Assembly: GCA_947629925.1 (NCBI GenBank)
Contig: CANRFO010000001.1
Coordinates: forward strand, 62,001 to 126,000
Origin: an uncultured Ruminiclostridium sp.
Lineage (GTDB): Bacteria > Bacillota > Clostridia > Oscillospirales > Ruminococcaceae
Length of the DNA stretch: 64,000 nt
Reading direction: 5' to 3'
The notes beneath the pieces were generated by a model. That model saw only the letters and a program-made list of their open reading frames with translations. It was not told the DNA's origin and did not search any database. Position 1 is the stretch's first letter; each line of letters begins with the position of its first letter. The position numbers and the translations under genes were made by a program. Below, piece by piece: positions 19,401-25,775 of the stretch.

Positions 19401-22400
19401 ACGAAGATCGTAAAGGAACTGATGTTGATCAAACAACAAATACGGCATCTACCTCATTCTTGTTTATCAACACCCACAAGCACAAAGCGGTTCATTGGTA
19501 TCCGACGGTAAGCAAGGATATTGACGGCAGAAACTGGATAAGCGGCGACGAATTTAAATTTACCATTGAACTTGCTAAAGATCAGGCACATGGTACTGTT
19601 GTCAGCACAGTTCAAATGGAGAATCCGAATGTTGCTACGGTAACAAAAGAAAAAACTCCGACCGCATTTGAGGACATCACATTCACCGAGATAGGCGTAT
19701 ACAAGTTTATCGTCACCGAAAATGATCTGACTGAGTCGAACGGTCTGACAAAGGACAAAACTGAGTATACCGTTACTGTCACCGTGGAAAACAAACCCGG
19801 CACGGAGAACGAACTGATAATCGCCAAAGTAGAGGTAAACGACGGCAAGACAACCAAGACATACACAGCTTCTGAAGGCGTAAGCGTAAACTTCGAGTTT
19901 ACCAATACTTACAGTGCTTCAGGCACGATCGATATTCCTGTAAGCAAAAACCTTGAGGGAAGAGCTTGGAAGTCTACCGACAGCTTCACGTTTGAAATAT
20001 CCACAAAAGATGAAAACGTGACTATTCCCGCCACCAGTAAAACTGTTACCATAAACGGTATAGACGGCACTGAGGGAACGCTTGAAGGAAAATTTGAAGG
20101 CATTGAGTTTACGAAAGTTGGCACTTATACTTTCACCATTGAAGAAAGTCAAGAGTCAAAGATCGATCATATCACTTATTCCACAGAAAAGTATACCGTA
20201 GAAGTCACAGTGAAGGACAACGGTAACGGTACGCTCAATGCGACAATCACGAAAGTGACCGAAGCGAAAGACCCGACCAAGAATTTAGTCAAAGACGGCG
20301 TTGTATTCACCAACACTTACACGCCTGATTCTGTCGAATGGACTCCTTATGTTTCCAAGACTATCGTAGACGAAGGCGATCCAACACGAGGCGAGAAATG
20401 GCTCGAAGAAGTCGGCAAGGATACATTTACATTCACCGTTTCAATTGCTGGCGGCAAGAATTACGGCGATAATGTAGTAATGCCTAAAAATGCAAAAGTC
20501 ACAGTAGACCATACAAATCATACAAGCTCGGTTCCTTTTGATGCCATTAAGTTTACAAAGGGCGGCATTTATGAATTTGTTATTGAGGAAACAGAAGGAA
20601 AACAGGACGGCATTATTTACGACCATACAAAATATAACGTGACCGTAGAAGTGTCAGACGATACGACAAACGGAACGCTTTCCATAGCAAGTGTAGAATA
20701 CACTTATAAGGATAGTACAGGCAAAACTGTAACTGAGAAAGCAACTGATGTAGAGAACGTAACGTTCCCGTTTGTCAACAAACATCATCATGACGCTGTA
20801 AAATTGGATCTTAGCGCTCAGAAAGAACTTACAGGCAGAGAGTGGCACGGTGACGAATTTACGTTTACCGTTACTCAGGATTCCTCCGACACATTTACGG
20901 CGCAGATGTCTACTACGAACACTGCAACTGTAAGCGGACCGAACGCGGTCGAATTCAGCAGTGACATTACATTCACCGAGGTAGGCGAGTATCACTTTAC
21001 CGTGAAGGAAAATGAACTTTCCGATGATGTAAAGAAATATATCACGCCTGTGGTTTCCGAACACAAGGTTTATGTCAAGATCGATGACCATGACGGTAAG
21101 CTTTATATTTCGGAAATGAAAATTGACGGTAAAGAAGTTACCGATCTGCCTGAACCGAGCGATCCCGATTTCGAGGCCAAGCGTCCGACTATAAGCCACG
21201 TTCTGGAGTTTGAAAACAAGTACAGCGCAAAATCTGCTCAAATCCAAATCCCCGTAAGCAAGGTTCTTGACGGCAGAAAGTGGACAGCTGATGACAGCTT
21301 CACGTTCACTATTTCTCCTGATACTTATAGTTCTACAAACAAAATAACTATCACAAACAAGAGCGAGGAATACAGTGAGGGCGATATTGAGGGATATCAA
21401 GGCTTCTTTGATCTTACTTTTGAATTAGATGATATTGATACTTCCAAAGAAGTAAATGAATTCACCTTCACCATTAAAGAAAGTCAAGAGTCAAAGATCG
21501 ATCATATCGATTACTCCGACGAAGAGTATACCGTAACAGTCAAAGTGACTGACGATTACAAGGGTAAGCTGACTGCGGAAATCACGGAAGTGACTAAGGC
21601 AGGCGAAGATGTAACTGCACTTGGAGAAGGCATAATATTCACCAACACCTACACGCCTGCTCCTGTCGAATGGACTCCTTCCGTCACTAAAGAGATAAAC
21701 GGCAGAAGTGAATGGAACCCGAATTATTCGTTCGATTTCACCATAACTCCCGAAAGCACTGACGGTATCTACTATAAAGACAGCGACGGAAACGAACAGC
21801 CTTATACGGCGCAAGACATCTTTATAAACAGCGAAACGCCAGATCATACCGAAAGCTTTAAGACTGTGATCTTCAGGCAGGAAGGCACATATACCTTTAA
21901 AGTCAAGGAAACTGTTCCTGACGGAGCCGACGAGAATAACCAGCTGAACGGCATTACTTACGACGGCAATGATCATAAAATTGTTGTAACGGTCATTGAC
22001 AATGAAGGTCAGCTTGAGATAAGCACGATCACTGTTGACGAGACAGACGTGACAACGAAAGGCAAAGTTACCACTAACGTCACCATAATCAACACTTACA
22101 GCGCTAACGGTTCATGGCCTCCCATAGTTGAAAAATCGTTTGATACCAGAAAATGGGACGACAGTGATAATGGTAAGTACACATTTGTGCTTTCGCTGGA
22201 GAAAACTCCTTCGGGTGTTGATAAGTCCACGGTCACTATTCCGAACGGCGGAACGATAACGATCTCAGGCGGCAAGAAAGATGCTGAATCCGTAACAGGA
22301 ACATTTGGTGATGTTGGATTCACTAAACCCGGAACGTATGAGTTCAAGCTCACTGAGAAAACATACACAGGAGGCAGAGGCGTTACCTCCGCGGAAACGG

Positions 22401-24250
22401 TATACAATATAACCGTTGAAGTTACCGACAATGGAAACGGCAAGCTTACCACAGTATCCGCTGTTACCAAGGACGGCGAAGAGTATAACGGAACAAATTA
22501 TGCATTTGTAAACACATATACTCCTTCGCCTGCCACATGGACTCCAAGCGTTCAGAAAACACTGGAAGGAGCTGGTTGGAACGGTTATACGTTCATATTC
22601 AGCATAACGCTTCTCAGCAAAGACGATATTTCCTATGATGACGCGACCACACCTTATGAATATCATGAAGTCGAGATAAGCAGTGCTGCTGATAATACTG
22701 CAGACTTCAAAACTGTAACCTTCACTAAGGCGGGTACATACGTGTTTACGATCGCCGAGGTCGACACAGGTATAGACAACATTGTTTACGACAAAACAGG
22801 TAGAATCGTAACGGTTGAAGTTGTTGATGACCCTGTTGAAGGCAAACTTAAAATCGATCTCGACAGCATAACGGTAAATGCAAATGCAGGAACAAACTCA
22901 TATACGCTGAACGGAAGCGATAACATTTCCTTCACCAACTATTACACCAAAAATGCTATTGTCAAGAATGCCATAAAGGTTGAAAAGGAACTTGATATCG
23001 TAAACGGAAGAGACTGGCTCAGCTCCGATACGTTTAGTTTCCGCTTGACTTTGACTCAGGGTGATGCAAGTAATGTGGTTATGAAGGTAGGCGGTGAGAC
23101 AGTAGACGAACTTACCGCTGTTATAAGCGGCAGTGATCCCACTAAGAGCGCGGTATTCAGCGATATAGAATTTACTGCTGAAGGAACGTATGTATTCACT
23201 GTTTCCGAAATCATTCCCAACGGAGCAACAGGAAACGTATATCAGGGCGTGACATATGATGAAAATCCGTACGAAGTGACCGTTGAGGTAACTCTTGAAG
23301 AAGAAATCATAGATGATACAGACCCTGACAATATCATTAAAGAATACTATCTTGTTGCAGAAGTGCAGGATAACGACGACGGCGTTAACGACGGAATTGT
23401 GACATTCTCATTCACCAACACCGCAGTCCCCGCGACCCTTGCGGAAGCCATAAATGTCAAAAAGACGCTGGACGGCAAGGATGACGATTGGGGAAGCGAC
23501 AGCTTCAGCTTCAAGATAGAACCTGATGTTGATTACGGTGAAGATGTTGTAATGCCTACGGAGACAGAAATTTCGATCAGTGCGGATACGCCTGCTCACA
23601 CCGCTTACTTTGATAAGATAATCTTCAATACGATCGGCGAATATCATTTCACTGTAAGTGAAGTGATTCCCGCAGGCGTTGACAGCGACAACACGCTGGA
23701 CGATATAACCTATGACGTTAATACGCACGAGGTAGTTGTAAAGGTAGATGTTGACGCAAACAATAATCTTGTTGCAACGATCCAAGGCAGTGATACTGTG
23801 ACCGTTGAAAATAATACTGTGACCGTTGAATTTACAAACAAGTATACATCTCCTTCAACGCCCACATCTCCTTCAACCGATCCCACACCTCCGACCGATC
23901 CCACACCTTCAACTCCGACACAGCCTTCGGAAAATACCACATCCGAGGACACTTCAGTGTCTGAGCAGACCACAGGTCCCGAAGAAACAACTCCTGAGGA
24001 GACAACTTCCGAAGAGACCACAGCTTCTTCTGAAGAAAGCACGGTTCTTTCCGAGGAGACCACTCCCGACACAACGGACGACGAAGAGGTTTCGGAAAAC
24101 GACGGCTACAACACCAACGTAGACGGTGACGGCGACAAGAATATGAACACAGGCGTTCCTTTCGGATCAGCCATCATGATGTGCGCATTGTCATCGCTTG
24201 CAGTTGCAGTTGCAGTAAGAAAAAAGAAAAACGGCAGGAATGACAAATAA
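10457..24250 (+). CDS. Giant VWA/LamG multi-isopeptide-domain surface adhesin with C-terminal wall anchor
   Basis: 4,597 residues. The ATG at 10457 has AAGGAGG 8 bases upstream and opens a signal peptide (about 1-35, FVSIFLSVAIAISALAGLSLGG). Then: a von Willebrand A fold with MIDAS DASGS at 280-284 and IIFTDGKDTSD near 970; a LamG-like domain (about 377-615) inserted in it; a linker/tip region to about 1725; one SpaA/Cna-B-like module (about 1726-1852, GNLSITKTV...ANFKNIY); 18 modules of the streptococcal pilin isopeptide-linkage (FctA/Spy0128) type (about 1857-4466); a Thr/Pro/Glu stalk; and a tail with MNTG, a hydrophobic helix and RKKKNGRNDK. Each module has K near its start, a Glu in FTVxE and Asn in FTNTY, the residues that form the internal bond. 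It probably extends from the cell wall and binds a host, plant-fibre or cell ligand through its tip. No sortase or second pilin is adjacent. Confidence 0.9.
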   Translation: MKAKTGFNRFVSIFLSVAIAISALAGLSLGGLVSAAGEEIGTMKFFVNHWHTVDESGNPISETETHEDSNYHEEFSGTIVALDGGTYKLNPEDLTDNKKFVFNQNTGELTVKVSPRGTESDTWESLAGLSVSAGHNAVDTQADEIVITYKNNVSVVKCDIFYKNDSKYVSGGYDNKVEGTKNLENDTGYVYVDDATGEPVRDGADNLITETNESKTDHLVEAQTQNSGSPVRLVKMYSTLEGLHTDKTAYAVEDDGRTFNLELESWYVGAKAADVGMILDASGSMASPTNTLKPISDAIKRLDDLSDPIDSNGFLTDEAVKRILKQTETDNSPLGVSGYGYYIFDGRSSTNDYFPIGYWDGTTNTKPVYKYDIPERDSLIGYYPFFNTGGAYGLNRATNKEATKVEQQDISSDLNFDTNGGSTSYSNSDGFRLFRNSTNYGGLKLSLGKDGTTTVGDTFTISFRIKGGGDNPNYIKEILYIGPNKNPDGNYFSVYRNGHGSEARLVARNGGTNGGKKDEQHGTVFSNVNTIFNKSDHYITYVFEKGALKVYVDGTENTDGSKTTEVNLSGENVIVIGGLKDQYDGSNDLTIDEIYVYNTALGKDDVSKIYDLQKNNKNIEDINATTTEVGTYYVATDSSGNTIGTVKSSEMDKPAEGWYYVSFNSEYGDMYNDANVGTGKDFRHLHGGASYQSGDDYYDLVYYYDYDEVKAKAGEIDSDTSLPQVIPGMVSSSENFKKIPLEGFAYDDTDPDNFADLKLDGKNGENKIKSYYTLSESSEKKAQVSRIVYNPADKSDSNCTPLKFFIDPEGYLCCFFSNNHNDKDMDNERYGWSYVFSNEGHTERTKVESLQYALGTFATGLLEASSSSRVSATRFSTDDITDADYGNFVLLDWTNDPQEANSILSLERGTDVKSKGSSTGYDKDTDESGKPELHEYNYGLTGGTTTEVGLKAYSENLDKKLGSDDNREKYLIIFTDGKDTSDAIKNYTGDVGEDFAKCIQGLSGADAAPAYTAAKQLKDKGYTIYCVMLAGGAMGTESKDYGLAKQFLTYLSSGCPADGESYNASAKSKYVLSGTNTAELEQAFKNILDDIASDLEDYTVQDYIDPRFDLVDADGNTWNLKAKGEVEITLKDAAKPTTITKVEYDESDGTVTESGDTMPANLSKTVGLEINLSNDGAYKDEGNIAYLFYDETANMYFLRWLDQSIPSCTPGSSRLPVWNARVTVRAKDDFIGGNAVTTNGNSADQNYVYMNDDTAPSSGTTNAGKNYDPAAASYPSKGFPRTTVNVAVPSLVLTGGEQVIYMGEELTPDGVAEKLGETILDKWEDTKDDRTQWYWEYLDRYANYATDEDGNKLFANGLEDIIQQIVDEESIEYPYFYIPRYDGDNKLLNQTGSSDHHEKDRLGTLKFTWTTVDEEKEGKEYPESNKGGTTVDTLQRVSTLEVQYTPLQADDGTKGDDTKDREDYIKDIVQTEEDSGEDVYPWDSDYKPAPGQNTYEEDEIGTGDNEDDHIPMDSDSGKYNRLASEGSYTTNIVKGEIWLQVELKEEDIKYLQAHYPGNKKISYTIPLKRTYEGGITDVTVGNFKFTKQISELQTLETAKFTPDPKYTEMLEKYGLPIGSYTLGTPEPTEPYGFLQFGNPEVHVITSDDLILFTGYSTATGISLTEEEKVLNKAAPYEDGTIYLGYGSDKYYPDDDEGHKKGDAKDGSGRRYTDDLLGMYIASPTLLKGNLSITKTVEDTATFTAQHEAYGNQTFTFEVTLEGVSGQFTLKHEDGTTETVGTEGEAFTKVQIKVQTDETVTIEGIPAGTSYTVTEVTPPVGYTIDDDDKLTVTGEIKATGEGTAEANFKNIYRADGTSVFEITKTLIGRKWADDETFTFVVKPYEDDDIDGTTDGETISTKDAIEKGYVTMPEGSDLGDGTYKIAVAKNETDDSSFTVETDPISFTKEGTYKFTVSEIREEDQLDDVIIDDNKYLLTVEVFDDGESNLTASNYAYETCDEMEDGGFPFKNTVSTQIDFDITKVLKGREWDGDRFDVDIEYVPEESTKSYSGAEAPFIDASPVTISDEDPVKTTVTFYSVGTYTFTVKEANGTDSNMLYDEEYKDGHTVIVVVGQNDDVGLTITSITVDGKKIDSTSAADITITNEYTVTKDVSIDIPVTKTFADGKWIDGTYSFDIDFDDSVSKEDRDKITFSNKTITIEKEGESPNFGTISFNGIVLEEDPINGYSKTFKFVVKEQNGGKKIDGITYDKTVYNVEVTITDQPEPDDVIVKVGTGDVTVMSFENVYSADPAEWTPKVQKTFTGRAWLNTDEFTFTITQDEGDDVKVTLPPQIKIGANTDDHTASFDAITFDKAGTYNFTISEAEPTANGITKETSDYKVKVVVTDNLKGQLEYTVTYTDSESKEVEVTDNTVKFTNTYTPDPVTWTPSIDKQIEDPEGTGRDTDWQDSDSFTFEITLDSPKGDTSVTMPVPNTVTISNKNSAGSDGITRTGSFGEITFNKAGDYTFTIKENGQSSGGIIHDTHGSYTVKVTVEDDANGKLIITLIAYKDRKGTDVDQTTNTESTSFLFINTHKHKAVHWYPTVSKDIDGRDWISGDEFGFTIKLADGQEESIVNNVNMPSTNVATVTKENTPTDFKDITFTEIGVYKFIVKENDLTESNGLAKDETKYTVTVTVANKPGTENELIITEVEVYNSKTEKTETYTAPEDVNVNFKFTNIYSASGTIDIPVSKNLEGRAWKSTDSFKFEISTTDKNVTIPADSKTVTINGTDGTEGTLEGKFADIKFTKVGTYTFTIEESQESKIDHITYSKEEYTVEVTVKDQGDGTLDAEITKVTDKAGNNVAKLGGGIIFTNTYTPDSVEWTPSIDKQINDPEGTGRDETWQDSDSFTFEITLDSPKGDTSVTMPVPNTVTISNKNSAGSDGITRTGSFGEITFNKAGDYTFTIKENGQSSGGIIHDTHGSYTVKVTVEDDTNGKLSITHIAYEDRKGTDVDQTTNTASTSFLFINTHKHKAVHWYPTVSKDIDGRNWISGDEFKFTIELAKDQAHGTVVSTVQMENPNVATVTKEKTPTAFEDITFTEIGVYKFIVTENDLTESNGLTKDKTEYTVTVTVENKPGTENELIIAKVEVNDGKTTKTYTASEGVSVNFEFTNTYSASGTIDIPVSKNLEGRAWKSTDSFTFEISTKDENVTIPATSKTVTINGIDGTEGTLEGKFEGIEFTKVGTYTFTIEESQESKIDHITYSTEKYTVEVTVKDNGNGTLNATITKVTEAKDPTKNLVKDGVVFTNTYTPDSVEWTPYVSKTIVDEGDPTRGEKWLEEVGKDTFTFTVSIAGGKNYGDNVVMPKNAKVTVDHTNHTSSVPFDAIKFTKGGIYEFVIEETEGKQDGIIYDHTKYNVTVEVSDDTTNGTLSIASVEYTYKDSTGKTVTEKATDVENVTFPFVNKHHHDAVKLDLSAQKELTGREWHGDEFTFTVTQDSSDTFTAQMSTTNTATVSGPNAVEFSSDITFTEVGEYHFTVKENELSDDVKKYITPVVSEHKVYVKIDDHDGKLYISEMKIDGKEVTDLPEPSDPDFEAKRPTISHVLEFENKYSAKSAQIQIPVSKVLDGRKWTADDSFTFTISPDTYSSTNKITITNKSEEYSEGDIEGYQGFFDLTFELDDIDTSKEVNEFTFTIKESQESKIDHIDYSDEEYTVTVKVTDDYKGKLTAEITEVTKAGEDVTALGEGIIFTNTYTPAPVEWTPSVTKEINGRSEWNPNYSFDFTITPESTDGIYYKDSDGNEQPYTAQDIFINSETPDHTESFKTVIFRQEGTYTFKVKETVPDGADENNQLNGITYDGNDHKIVVTVIDNEGQLEISTITVDETDVTTKGKVTTNVTIINTYSANGSWPPIVEKSFDTRKWDDSDNGKYTFVLSLEKTPSGVDKSTVTIPNGGTITISGGKKDAESVTGTFGDVGFTKPGTYEFKLTEKTYTGGRGVTSAETVYNITVEVTDNGNGKLTTVSAVTKDGEEYNGTNYAFVNTYTPSPATWTPSVQKTLEGAGWNGYTFIFSITLLSKDDISYDDATTPYEYHEVEISSAADNTADFKTVTFTKAGTYVFTIAEVDTGIDNIVYDKTGRIVTVEVVDDPVEGKLKIDLDSITVNANAGTNSYTLNGSDNISFTNYYTKNAIVKNAIKVEKELDIVNGRDWLSSDTFSFRLTLTQGDASNVVMKVGGETVDELTAVISGSDPTKSAVFSDIEFTAEGTYVFTVSEIIPNGATGNVYQGVTYDENPYEVTVEVTLEEEIIDDTDPDNIIKEYYLVAEVQDNDDGVNDGIVTFSFTNTAVPATLAEAINVKKTLDGKDDDWGSDSFSFKIEPDVDYGEDVVMPTETEISISADTPAHTAYFDKIIFNTIGEYHFTVSEVIPAGVDSDNTLDDITYDVNTHEVVVKVDVDANNNLVATIQGSDTVTVENNTVTVEFTNKYTSPSTPTSPSTDPTPPTDPTPSTPTQPSENTTSEDTSVSEQTTGPEETTPEETTSEETTASSEESTVLSEETTPDTTDDEEVSENDGYNTNVDGDGDKNMNTGVPFGSAIMMCALSSLAVAVAVRKKKNGRNDK
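16024..23853 (+). repeat. Array of 18 isopeptide (FctA/Spy0128-type) modules within the giant surface protein
   Basis: Eighteen protein repeats of about 145 residues (435 bases). Each starts with a xVxKxLxGRxW-like strand, carries a central F/ITFTxxGTYxFTVxE segment and ends FTNTYxxxP. The candidate bond-forming Lys, catalytic Glu and Asn are all present in every module by eye. Modules differ considerably in sequence apart from the recent duplication at 17704-20316. Confidence 0.85.
17704..20316 (+). repeat. Tandem duplication of a three-module block (about 1.3 kb x 2)
   Basis: The block at 17704-19011 recurs at 19012-20316, offset 1,308 bases at its start and 1,305 near its end, always in frame. 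About 270 bases (17786-18058 against 19094-19366) show no difference that I can find. Divergence is concentrated in short loop-coding stretches, for example around 18260 and 18520. It is a recent in-frame duplication or the product of gene conversion. Confidence 0.92.
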
Positions 24251-24265
24251 TCCTTAGCCAATACG

Positions 24266-24295
24266 AAAACGGCAGATACAGTATCTGCCGTTTTT
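24266..24295 (+). terminator. Intrinsic terminator after the giant surface protein
   Basis: 13-bp stem AAAACGGCAGATA / TATCTGCCGTTTT with a 3-base loop, ending in T5. Confidence 0.93.
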
Positions 24296-24343
24296 GTTGT
24301 CTGCCGCCGAATGATAAAAGCTGTGTTTTTTTGATACTATATA

Positions 24344-24372
24344 TTTACAACTTCGACGAAAAGAGTTATAAT
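24344..24372 (+). promoter_or_regulatory. Sigma-A promoter of the flavodiiron protein gene
   Basis: TTTACA (24344-24349), 17-bp spacer, TATAAT (24367-24372), about 30 bp before the ATG. Confidence 0.85.
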
Positions 24373-24401
24373 AATAAAATAAAAAGAAAAGGAGACAAAA
24401 A

Positions 24402-25559
24402 ATGGAAATAAAAATAACTGACGACGTAAGATATATCGGCGTAAACGATCATGATATCGACCTTTTTGAAGGGCAGTACATTGTGCCGAACGGCATGGCG
24501 TATAACTCCTACGTTATCCTTGACCAAAAGACGGCGGTCATAGACACTGCCGACGCGCACTTCACAAAGCAGTGGTTGGATAATCTTTCCGCCGCGCTGG
24601 AACAGCGCAGCCCCGCCTATCTTATCGTACAGCACATGGAGCCTGACCATGCGGGGAGCATAACCGCTTTTGCGGAACGTTACCCCGAAGCGGAAATAGT
24701 TGCTTCCGCCAAGGCGTTTGCTATGATGTCGCAGTTTTTCGGCACCGACTTCGCTCAGCGCCGCGTTGTTGTCGGCGAGGGCGATACCCTTTCTCTTGGC
24801 AGGCATGAGCTTACCTTTGTGACTGCGCCTATGGTACATTGGCCTGAGGTCACAATGACCTATGACTCTTTCGGAAAGATCCTTTTCTCCGCCGACGCTT
24901 TCGGAAAATTCGGAGCGACAGATACGGAAGAGGAGTGGGACTGCGAAGCAAGACGCTATTATTTCGGGATAGTCGGCAAGTACGGCGCTCAGGTGCAGCG
25001 CCTCCTGCAAAAGGCGGCAGGGCTTGATATAAAAACGATCTGCCCCGCTCACGGTCCCGTTTTGACGGAAGATCTGGAGCATTATCTGGGACTTTACGAT
25101 ATATGGTCGTCCTATCGAGCCGAGTCTGAGGGCGTTATGATAGCTTATACTTCCGTTTACGGTCATACTGAGGAAGCGGTAAAGCTCCTTGCGGAGCGCC
25201 TGAAGGCAAAGGGCTGCCCCAGAGTCGCCATGGCTGACCTTGCCCGCGACGATATGGCGGAAGCGGTGGAGGACGCTTTCAGACACAGCAAGCTTGTGCT
25301 TGCCACCACCACTTACAACGCCGATATTTTCCCTCCCATGCGGACATTTATCGACCATCTCACTGAGCGGGGCTATCAGAACAGAACCGTTGCGCTTATA
25401 GAAAACGGTTCATGGGCGCCTACGGCGGCAAAGGTGATGAGGACCATGCTGGAACCCTGCAAGAACATCTCTTATGCGGAAACCTCCGTTAAGCTTCTTT
25501 CTGCGCTGAACGATGAGAGCCGCGGACAGATAGAAGCCCTTGCAGACGAGCTTTGCTGA
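24402..25559 (+). CDS. Flavodiiron protein (FprA-type A flavoprotein)
   Basis: 385 residues in the two-domain order of class A flavodiiron proteins. The N-terminal metallo-beta-lactamase-like domain (about 1-245) holds a di-iron site: HMEPDH at about 86-91, then H in APMVHWPE, D in SADAFG and H in CPAHGPV. The C-terminal flavodoxin domain (about 250-385) binds FMN with IAYTSVYGHTEEAVKLL and TTTYNADIFP. These cytoplasmic enzymes reduce oxygen to water and/or NO to N2O, protecting anaerobes. No rubredoxin domain is attached. An AAGGAG site precedes the ATG, and a single-gene transcript with its own promoter and terminators is likely. Confidence 0.93.
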   Translation: MEIKITDDVRYIGVNDHDIDLFEGQYIVPNGMAYNSYVILDQKTAVIDTADAHFTKQWLDNLSAALEQRSPAYLIVQHMEPDHAGSITAFAERYPEAEIVASAKAFAMMSQFFGTDFAQRRVVVGEGDTLSLGRHELTFVTAPMVHWPEVTMTYDSFGKILFSADAFGKFGATDTEEEWDCEARRYYFGIVGKYGAQVQRLLQKAAGLDIKTICPAHGPVLTEDLEHYLGLYDIWSSYRAESEGVMIAYTSVYGHTEEAVKLLAERLKAKGCPRVAMADLARDDMAEAVEDAFRHSKLVLATTTYNADIFPPMRTFIDHLTERGYQNRTVALIENGSWAPTAAKVMRTMLEPCKNISYAETSVKLLSALNDESRGQIEALADELC

Positions 25560-25567
25560 AAAAGCGC

Positions 25568-25589
25568 AGCCGCGGCAGAAGCGGCTTTT
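25568..25589 (+). terminator. Weak hairpin terminator after the flavodiiron protein gene
   Basis: AGCCGC / GCGGCT stem with a 7-base loop and a short T run. Confidence 0.5.
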
Positions 25590-25607
25590 CTACCCAAATA
25601 AAAAAGG

Positions 25608-25652
25608 ACCGCGCGGTATCTTTCCGAAAGGAAACGATATTGTGCGGTTTTT
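25608..25652 (+). terminator. Second, longer terminator after the flavodiiron protein gene
   Basis: An imperfect stem of about 18 bp starts with ACCGC and closes with GCGGT around a TTTCC GAAA GGAAA tip, followed by T5. It ends just before the next promoter. Confidence 0.75.
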
Positions 25653-25653
25653 C

Positions 25654-25683
25654 TTGACAACAGCGTCATATAAATGATATAAT
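25654..25683 (+). promoter_or_regulatory. Sigma-A promoter of the binding-protein/hybrid-kinase pair
   Basis: TTGACA (25654-25659), 18-bp spacer, TATAAT (25678-25683). The -35 overlaps the end of the preceding terminator. The leader of about 85 bases to ATG 25776 contains AAGGAG. Confidence 0.87.
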
Positions 25684-25775
25684 CAAAAAAGAATATAAAA
25701 TGGCAGGTCTATGCTCACACGATATGCTGATGAGCGGAAAAGACCGATCATAGTTAAGGAGTTAAGGAGAACGGA

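Noticed and set aside
17704-20316. CRISPR or phage tail-fibre repeats
   Set aside because: The repeats are coding, in frame and over 400 bases each, within an adhesin; no cas or phage genes.
20654-21400. 248-codon minus-strand frame inside the giant gene
   Set aside because: It is antisense to the repeat modules, lacks a ribosome site and repeats wherever modules repeat, so it is a shadow.
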